From: Hygrophila difformis
Lineage: Eukaryota > Streptophyta > Magnoliopsida > Lamiales > Acanthaceae
Direction: 5' to 3'
NCBI GenBank assembly: GCA_030278955.1
Contig: JAOANR010000002.1
Coordinates: 10,653,982-10,717,981, forward strand
DNA length: 64,000 nt
Under the pieces are notes generated by a model. It saw nothing but the letters and a program-made list of their open reading frames with translations, had not been told where the DNA came from and made no database searches. Every line of letters starts with the position of its first letter. Position 1 is the stretch's first letter. Made by a program: the position numbers and the translations under genes. Of the stretch, positions 57,658-64,000 are shown piece by piece.

Positions 57658-59594
57658 ATGGCAGGAGCATCTGGATCATCCAATTCTGACATCATCAATT
57701 TCCTCCAGTCTTTAAATCAGAAAATGGAACAAATTGATAAAAAGAATGAGGATATTAATAGAAAAGTGGATAGTCAGATTGAGGGCCTGCACACTGAACT
57801 AGAGAACATACTCCGAATACAGGGCACTGCTGTGGAGCAACACATTAACAGGACGGTACAAAGCATTTAGCGGGAAACATTGAAATACCGAATCCAAATG
57901 CTCCACATAATACACTGGATACTGAACAAAGTGAAATTCATCCTAATGATGATATGGCTGAAGCAGAACAGGAACTTGAGGAACAGTATAATGTGGATCG
58001 GGGACCCATGGCACCTGCCGGATATAATGCTCCACCACCCCCACCAGCAGCAGCACCTTGAGTACCTAGGGCACCAAGAGGCCGAAGATATCAGAATAAT
58101 CAGGATGAGGAGCAAGAAATCAAAGGAATTAAATTTGATCTTCCAGTGTTCAAGGGAACACCTGATCCTGCAGAGTTTATTGAATGGAAGGATTCAATCG
58201 AATTTATTTTTGACTGCCATAGTTATTCTGAGAGAAAGAAGGTACAAAGAGCAATAACACAGTTCAAGGATTATGCTCTAGCTTGGTGGCAGAAAATTGC
58301 AAAGGAAATCCGAGAGCGCGGTTTTAGGCCTACCGAGACTTGGGATGATCTGGTCCGCCTGATGCAGCAAAGATTTGTGCCATCTTATTACAGGAAAAGC
58401 TTGTACCATAAAATGACGACTCTAACTCAAGGAGGTAAGACAGTCAACGAGTATTATCAAGAAATGGAAAAGTTGATGACTCGTTGTGGAGTTAGAGAGG
58501 ATGAAGAGATTACCAATGCCAGATTCATGAAAGGGCCGAGGAAAGATATCCAAGATGTAGTGGATCTTCGAGGCTACGAGCATACTGAGAACTTGGTACA
58601 TCTTGCAGCCAAGATCGAAGCACAACATCGGAGGGCCCCGAGAATCACATTCGGAAGCAGTTCATCCGGACCTAGCAAACCTTGGCCTGGTAAGGATTGG
58701 ACAGGTAAATCATGGCTCCGAATTGAGGACAAGCCTAAACCAACACAACCAAAGGGTTTCGAACTGGCAAAGGAGTTCAAGGTCTACAAGCCACCTGTGC
58801 AGAATACCCAACCAGGACGACCAAAAAGAGACATCAAGGATGTCATGTGTTTCAAGTGTCAAAGGAAAGGAAACTATGCCAATGAGTGTCCCTTCACCAA
58901 ACGAGTGGCAGTGTTGGAAAGCGGTCACTTGAAAATCATTGAATCTGACGAAGAAGAAGGATCAGCAGAGGAAGAACAAGAGGAAATTGCTCCAATCAAA
59001 ATTGAAGAAGTCAGTGGTGAGCACGAAGTGGTAGAGGAACCAGAAGAAAGAGTTTTAACTACCTTCGTAGCAACGCGAGCCTTGAATGCAGAGAAAGTTG
59101 AACAGCCACCACCTGACGAACAACGAGAAAATTTATTTCATTGTCATTGTGATTTAAATGGAAATTTGGCTTCTGTTATAGTAGACAATGGTAGTTGCAC
59201 TAACGTTGTTAGTACATATACTATACGCATGTTACGGCTACCAACTGAAGATCATCCGAAGCCGTACCAACTGCACTGGATGAATGACAATGGAACTCCG
59301 AAAGTGAGCCAACGAGCTAAAGTGCCAATCAAGATTGGCTCATACGTTGAAAAAGTCTGGTGTGACGTCGTGCCAATGACGGCCTGCCACATTCTGTTAG
59401 GGAGGCCCTGGTTATACGATAATGACGTCACATATCGTGGCAAAGACAACTCTTTATCTTTTAAGTGTTGTAATAAGTTGTACACTGTTAAACCTCTCCC
59501 GATCAAAACTGTAAAAATTGATCAAGAAAGGTTGCGGGAGAACATGCGCAAAGAAGAATCCGGACACAAGGCAAAGCAAAAATCTCTAGATTAG
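57658..59594 (+). pseudogene. G gag-protease
   Basis: Starts MAGASGSSNSDIINFLQSLN; coiled-coil N-terminus to about 57867, where a TAG and frameshift occur. Another stop is near 58060. From 58146 one 482-codon frame holds the gag domain (FKGTPDPAEFIEWKDSIEF, ALAWWQKIAKEI, QRFVPSYYRKSLY, GGKTVNEYYQEMEKLM). The knuckle CFKCQRKGNYANEC has Asn for His, likely losing zinc binding. An acidic linker and protease follow: VIVDNGSCTNVV, MTACHILLGRPWLYD. It ends TAG at 59594. Confidence 0.88.
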
Positions 59595-60950
59595 AAATTC
59601 ATGACAAAAATTCTGAGCCATGCCTTTTGCTGACGAAGAATGAATTTGATCAAGCAATGCAGCAAGATAATCCAACAGGTCACTGCTTCTTAGCTTATTA
59701 TAAACCTGTTGAATTTGTTTATAGAACTTGCAATGCTGCACCTGAATTTCCTGATAATTTTTCTAGGATGCTGGAGAGAAATAAAGATGTATTTCCAGAA
59801 GAAGTACCGGCTGGATTACCACCTCTTCGTGGTATTGAACACCAGATTGATTTCGTACCGGGAGCTTCTATTCCAAACAGACCAGCATATAGGATGACGC
59901 CTGAAGAGACTAAGAAAATTCAGTCTCAAGTACAAAAATTGCTTGATAAAGGATGGGTGCGCGCAAGTTTATCTCCTTGCGCGGTATCAGTATTGCTTGT
60001 TCCGAAGAAAGACGGATCATGGCGCATGTGCATCGACTGCAGAGCCGTCAATGCAATCACTGTGAAATACAGGCATCCCATCCCACGTCTTGATGATATG
60101 CTTGACGAGCTTGGACACGCAAACATATTCTCGAAGATTGATCTTCGAAGCGGTTACCATCAGATCCGAATGAAACCCGGAGATGAATGGAAAATGGCTT
60201 TTAAGACAAAATTCGGACTCTACGAATGGCTTGTTATGCCATTTGGACTAACCAACGCATCGTCAACTTTTATGCATCTCATGAATGAGACTTTGCGCCC
60301 GTTCATAAATAAATTTGTTGTAGTTTATTTTGATGATATTTTAATTTACAGTGCAAACGAACCTGATCATGTATCTCATGTTCAACAGGTGATCAACAGG
60401 TTGTGAGAAGTGAAATTGTACGCCAATCTGGAAAAATGTAAGTTCCACGCAACAGAGCTGAATTTTCTGGGCTTCATTGTTGGACAAGGAGGACTGAAAG
60501 TAGATGAGCAGAAAGTGAAGGCCATTTCTGATTGGCCACCATTGAAATCAGTTCATGAGGTTCGTCAGTTTTTTGGACTCTACGGATTTTTCTGACGTTT
60601 TGTTCCGCAGTTCAGTGTTATTGCCGCGCCCCTCACGACGCTACTTAAAAAGGATATACCTTTTAAGTGGGGGCCAACGGAACATAAGGCGTTTACTGAT
60701 TTGAAGGAGAAATTGACACATGCTCGGGTATTAGCCTTACCGAATTTTGATCTCCCGTTTGAAATTGAACGTGATGCATCCGGAACGGGAATGGGAGCTG
60801 TGTTGATACAAGAAGGTCGTCCGATTGCTTACCACAGTGAAAAATTTTCAGGAGCGTCATTGAATTATTCCACTTATGATAAGGAACTGTTTGCTGTGGT
60901 AAGGGCATTGAGAGTTTAGCAGCATTATCTTCGGAGTAGAGAATTCGTCA
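59595..60950 (+). pseudogene. G reverse transcriptase and RNase H
   Basis: One frame from 59627 with TGA near 60404, TGA near 60593 and TAG near 60917; two of these sit where relatives have Arg and one where they have Trp. [24 protein letters not shown] preceded by [42 protein letters not shown]. RNase H begins [15 protein letters not shown] near 60765, with [12 protein letters not shown] before the TAG. All three stops fit C-to-T or G-to-A changes. Confidence 0.9.
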
Positions 60951-61738
60951 TCAATACGGATCATGAAACTCTGAAACATATCCGAGGACAAGGCCAGTTA
61001 AGCAAGCGACATGCACGCTGGAGCCAGTTTATCGAGGGCTTTCCCTATGTTATCCGATACAAAAAGGGAAAGGACAACGTGGTCGCAGACGCCTTGTCAA
61101 GAAGAGCAACATTGGCTGCCATGGCGACGACACATCTGTTGGGATTTGAGCATATAAAAACTTTGTATGCTACTGATCCTGATTTTGAGGAAGTGTACCA
61201 ACAGACTGAGGTACACTCATTTAAAGAGTTCTCCAGACTGGATGGTTTTCTCTATCGGGAAAATCAGCTGTGCATTCCACTGGTTCTATCAGAGAGTTGC
61301 TTATTCAGGAAGCTCACAATGGACAACTGACGGGGCATTTCGGAAAGAATGCCACTGCTGAGATCTTAGCCAAAAAATTTTATTGGCCCGGAATGAGGAA
61401 ACAAGTCAAAGAATTTATTTCCAAGTGCATCGTCTGTTTAAAGGCGAAATCTACGGTCAAGCCGCATGGACTTTATCAGGCATTACCAGTTCCAGCAGGA
61501 CCGTGGTTGGATATCTCTATGGACTTCGTGTTGGGTCTACCTCGTACTACGTGGAAAAGATTCAATCTTTGTCGTGGTAGATAGGTTTTCAAAAATGGCA
61601 CATTTTCTACCATGCACGAAGACCAGCGATGCACTTCATATCGCGAAGCTGTTTTTCAAAGAAATAGTGAGATTGCATGGGATCCCGAAGTCAATTGTTT
61701 CTGATCGAGATGTCAAATTTATCAGTTACTTCTGGAAG
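60951..61738 (+). pseudogene. G RNase H end and integrase, cut by H
   Basis: [19 protein letters not shown] (61079 on), zinc finger CIVCLKAKS near 61430, core [24 protein letters not shown]. Frameshifts lie near 61280 and 61555. It ends at 61738 where the LTR of H begins; the last catalytic Glu region is therefore missing. Confidence 0.9.
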
Positions 61739-62907
61739 TGCCGTAGACCGATACTTGTTGAAGACAATATCCGGATTCGGAGGAGAAAGATGAAGAACAA
61801 ATATGAAGGTAGTGAAGACTATGGATGAAGTTGAACCAAACTTACCAAGGGACTTGAACTAAATCAAGACAAGTGGTCTCCTTCAATTGCATCATCCATT
61901 AATTCCATTGAAACTAACTTCCCGATTCATTGGTGTGAGGTTCCAAAGGAAGATCTCACAAGAAGTTTGAGAGCACTTTGAATGGAGCTCTCAAGGTGAC
62001 TTTGTATTCAAGAAAGATGAATTTCATTCAAATGCAAAGTGATTACAACTAGGGTTGGAGGGACTATATATAGGCCCACCCACATTACAAAGGTTTAACA
62101 ACCCAATAAAGAAAATAAACATGACTAGGAAAGTAAACAACCCTAATGGGCCTAACCAAACTAAATAAGAAAATAAACAAGGCTAATGGGCTTAATTAAT
62201 CCCATAAAGGATAGAGCCCAACAAGCTTATAAGCTAAATTACGGAAATGAGAAAAAAATGGGGAAATAGCCTCGCGACATTATTTGGACGAAACGGAGGA
62301 ACGCCGCGAGAGCACAGAGCGAGGAAAGCCGAAAACCCAAGAGAAAGCCCAAAATCTTGTGGGATGAGTTCAGTACAGCGAGGGAGAAATTCAGTATAGC
62401 GCGACAAAAGTTCAGTACTTCGCGAGGGAAGGTCTGGACAAAGCGAGAGAAGTCTGGACAAAGCGAGAAAAGTTCCGGACAAAGCGAGCAAAGTTCCGGA
62501 CAAAGCTTGCGAAGTCTTGGACAAAGCGTGAGGAGTCTTGGACAAGGATAGTGCGAGGCTCCTCCTCAAAATTTTGGCTAAGTCTGGAATTTTTGGTCTC
62601 TGAATCCGTTTTCTTCCTCCTTATGCTGATTTGCTTCCTTGTGCATCCGGAGGTCTTCCCTTAGCTCAGAACTCAACTCGAACTTGCCGGGGCCATGGGG
62701 ATGGTACCCGGGCTTTCTTCCGGTTGGAATTCAAGCAGCAGCTTCAGTCCCGCTCTGCTTCCCTTTGTCTTCTCCAGCTCCCTTTCATCAGCTTCTTCAC
62801 AGAAATACTTGGAGATTGCATCTGTGAATTTCTTGACTCGCTGCTTGGACACGGGTCCTTCCGGGAATGTGGGAATCATCAGTCCGGTGGTTCTTCCGGC
62901 TACGCCA
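61739..62907 (-). repeat. 3' LTR of H
   Basis: 1169 bp on the minus strand, starting TGGCGTAGCCGG after AAGGGGGTGGGGA and ending GGTCTACGGCA. It carries the pol tail to 62673, a 21-bp tandem array (62420-62555) and a TATA box CCTATATATAG (62064-62074) flanked by GGGCC and TCCC. Unlike its relatives it has no CCGGAA block. Confidence 0.88.
62365..62556. repeat. 21-bp tandem array in H LTR
   Basis: Six units of GGACAAAGCGAG plus AAGTTCC or AAGTCTT (62427-62555), preceded by three TTCAGTA...GCGA units. Lies upstream of the H TATA box. Confidence 0.82.
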
Positions 62908-63406
62908 TCCCCACCCCCTTGGGGAGGTTGATCCATCAACCGATCAGATTCCAGCTCCTCCTCCCGTTCATAAAGAGAAAGATCTGCAATGTTAAAGGTT
63001 GGATTAATATTGTATGTATCAGGTTGCTCAATCCGATAAGCATTATCATTAATCTTCTCCAAAAGTTTGTAAGGTCCTGTCCCGCGAGGTGCCAACTTCC
63101 CATGCCTTTGTGCGGGAAATCTTTCCTTACGCATATGTACCCAAACCCAATCTCCGGGCTTCAAGGTCAGCTTCTTCCGACCTCTGTTGGCATATCTAGC
63201 ATAGTGTTCGGTTGCTTTCAGTAGGCTGTCTCTCACATCCTTGTGTAAGGCCTTGATCGCGTCCGCCCTGTCCCTGCCATTAGTGTTAAAATGCTCACTA
63301 CAAGGTAGTGGCAACAAATCAAGTGGGGTTAGGGGGTTAAAGCCATACATAATTTCAAAGGGAGACATGTGGGTGGCACGATGAATGTGGCGATTATAAG
63401 CAAATT
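62673..63406 (-). pseudogene. H integrase C-terminus and U3-encoded tail
   Basis: The minus-strand frame enters from the I junction with YNRHIHRATHMSPFEIMYGF, then PGDWVWVHMRKERFPAQ, GTGPYKLLEKINDNAYRI (GPY/F domain) and FNIADLSLYEREEELESDR. It crosses the purine tract as PPQGGGDGVAGR and runs 78 codons into the LTR with PEGPVSKQRVKKFTDAIS. The segment is undamaged but truncated by I. Confidence 0.88.
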
Positions 63407-63632
63407 TGGCGTAGCCGGAAGAACAACTGGACTGATGATCCCAACATTCCCGGAAGGACCAGTGTCCAAGCAGCGGATCAAGAAATTCGCAGATGCAGTC
63501 TCCAAGTACTTTTATGATGAAGCTGATAAAATGGAGCTGGAGAAAATCAAGGGACTGAAGCTGCTGCTAGAGTGCCAACCGGATCAGACAGACCCGGGGC
63601 CCAATAACATGGGTCCCACCTTGCTGAACTGA
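63407..63632 (+). pseudogene. U3-encoded pol tail in I LTR
   Basis: The frame matching the H tail is open from the LTR start to 63632: PEGPVSKQRIKKFADAVSKY, then NMGPTLLN. In a 5' or solo LTR it would not be joined to pol; it is the copied end of the polyprotein gene. Confidence 0.7.
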
Positions 63633-63885
63633 AACCGAAGCAGAATGACCTCCGGATGCAATAACAGATAAAATGAGCATGAAGAGGTCAACAAGAGGGG
63701 CCCACGGTCAACGCCACCGACGCCGGAGTCAACACCGGAGTCAGTCGCCGTCGCCGGAACTTCACCGGAATCTCGTTGGAATTTGGTCGGAAAAGTCGTC
63801 GGTCAACGCCGGAACAGTGGAGACACGTGGACCCAGTCAGAAGAAAGATGGTTGGAGCCAGCGAACCTTGGTGCGAACTAGGAAG

Positions 63886-64000
63886 GTTCAATTCGGTCTA
63901 TGCGAGTTCAGTCTATACCGAATTGCATCCACATAGACCGAATGGCCTCCTATGCCTTAGAAGAAATTCAGTCTCCCAATTCGGTCTATGCGAGTTCGGT
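63886..64000. repeat. CGGTCTATGCGAGTTC repeats in I LTR
   Basis: AATTCGGTCTATGCGAGTTC occurs near 63890 and 63980, with ATAGACCGAAT in inverse between. H, whose U3 start is nearly the same, has a different array at this position. Confidence 0.75.

Larger units (their letters stand above)
57616..61738 (+). mobile_element. Element G, right part (gag-pol)
   Basis: Continues the G leader after the Helitron: TA repeat, gag, protease, RT, RNase H and integrase up to the H insertion at 61739. The flank GGAAG at 61734-61738 is probably one copy of the H target duplication. Confidence 0.87.
61739..63406 (-). mobile_element. Element H, 3' end (minus strand)
   Basis: Complete 3' LTR and integrase C-terminus of a minus-strand gypsy element inserted in G integrase. 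Its remainder lies beyond I, outside the window. Confidence 0.87.
63407..64000 (+). mobile_element. Element I, LTR start (plus strand)
   Basis: TGGCGTAGCCGGAAGAACAAC, an LTR start near-identical to that of H, begins at 63407 inside H integrase; AAATT precedes it. It has a CCGGAA block at 63740-63800 and a repeat block from 63890. The window ends inside this LTR, so whether it is a solo LTR or a full element cannot be said. Confidence 0.85.

Noticed and set aside
60630..60645. ACGACGCTA copy in G pol
   Set aside because: It encodes Thr-Thr-Leu at a conserved RT position, so a chance match.

Overview
The window is intergenic heterochromatin-type DNA of a flowering plant. I see no intact host gene, no tRNA or rRNA gene and no CRISPR. 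It is almost wholly built of nested, mostly broken Ty3/gypsy LTR retrotransposons, with one Helitron and one Stowaway-type MITE. The plant assignment rests on the initiator-Met-tRNA primer sites (TGGTATCAGAGCC), chromovirus-type gag-pol proteins, the Stowaway termini and the CTAG-hairpin Helitron end. A eudicot is my guess; the species cannot be read from the sequence.

Layout, left to right (letters are mine). A (1-4133, +) is the 3' part of an autonomous gypsy element, inserted in the 5' LTR of B. B (4134-10521, +) is non-autonomous and sits in the 3' LTR of C. C (10522-11359 and 18154-about 23900, -) is a broken gag-pol element split by D. D (11360-18153, +) is a complete non-autonomous element with gag and protease only; its AGTGG target duplication is preserved and a Stowaway MITE lies in its leader. 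C is fused head-to-head with E. E (about 23901-27056 and 38016-39975, +) is broken gag-pol and is split inside reverse transcriptase by F. F (27057-about 38015, -) is a Tekay/Del-like element with a chromodomain and 2.5 kb LTRs. E is fused to A2 (about 39976-44877, -), a relative of A that lies against the LTR of G. G (44878-46947 and about 57616-61738, +) is split by a 10.7 kb Helitron (46948-about 57615, -). The integrase of G is interrupted by H (61739-63406, -), which is interrupted by I (63407 to the window end, +).

A, A2, B, C, D, E, G, H and I form one related gypsy group with similar PBS, leader and LTR-end sequences; F is a different lineage. The LTRs of this group repeat one order of modules: pol C-terminal tail read through the polypurine tract into U3 (autonomous members), a CCGGAA-rich block, a family-specific CpG-rich repeat block, a TATA box inside a short inverted repeat, then R-U5. 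Their leaders hold hairpins whose stem sequences change between families while pairing is kept. B and D lack RT and integrase and would depend on relatives such as A, C, E or G. No full-length autonomous copy here is intact: stops, many of C-to-T type, and frameshifts break every pol.
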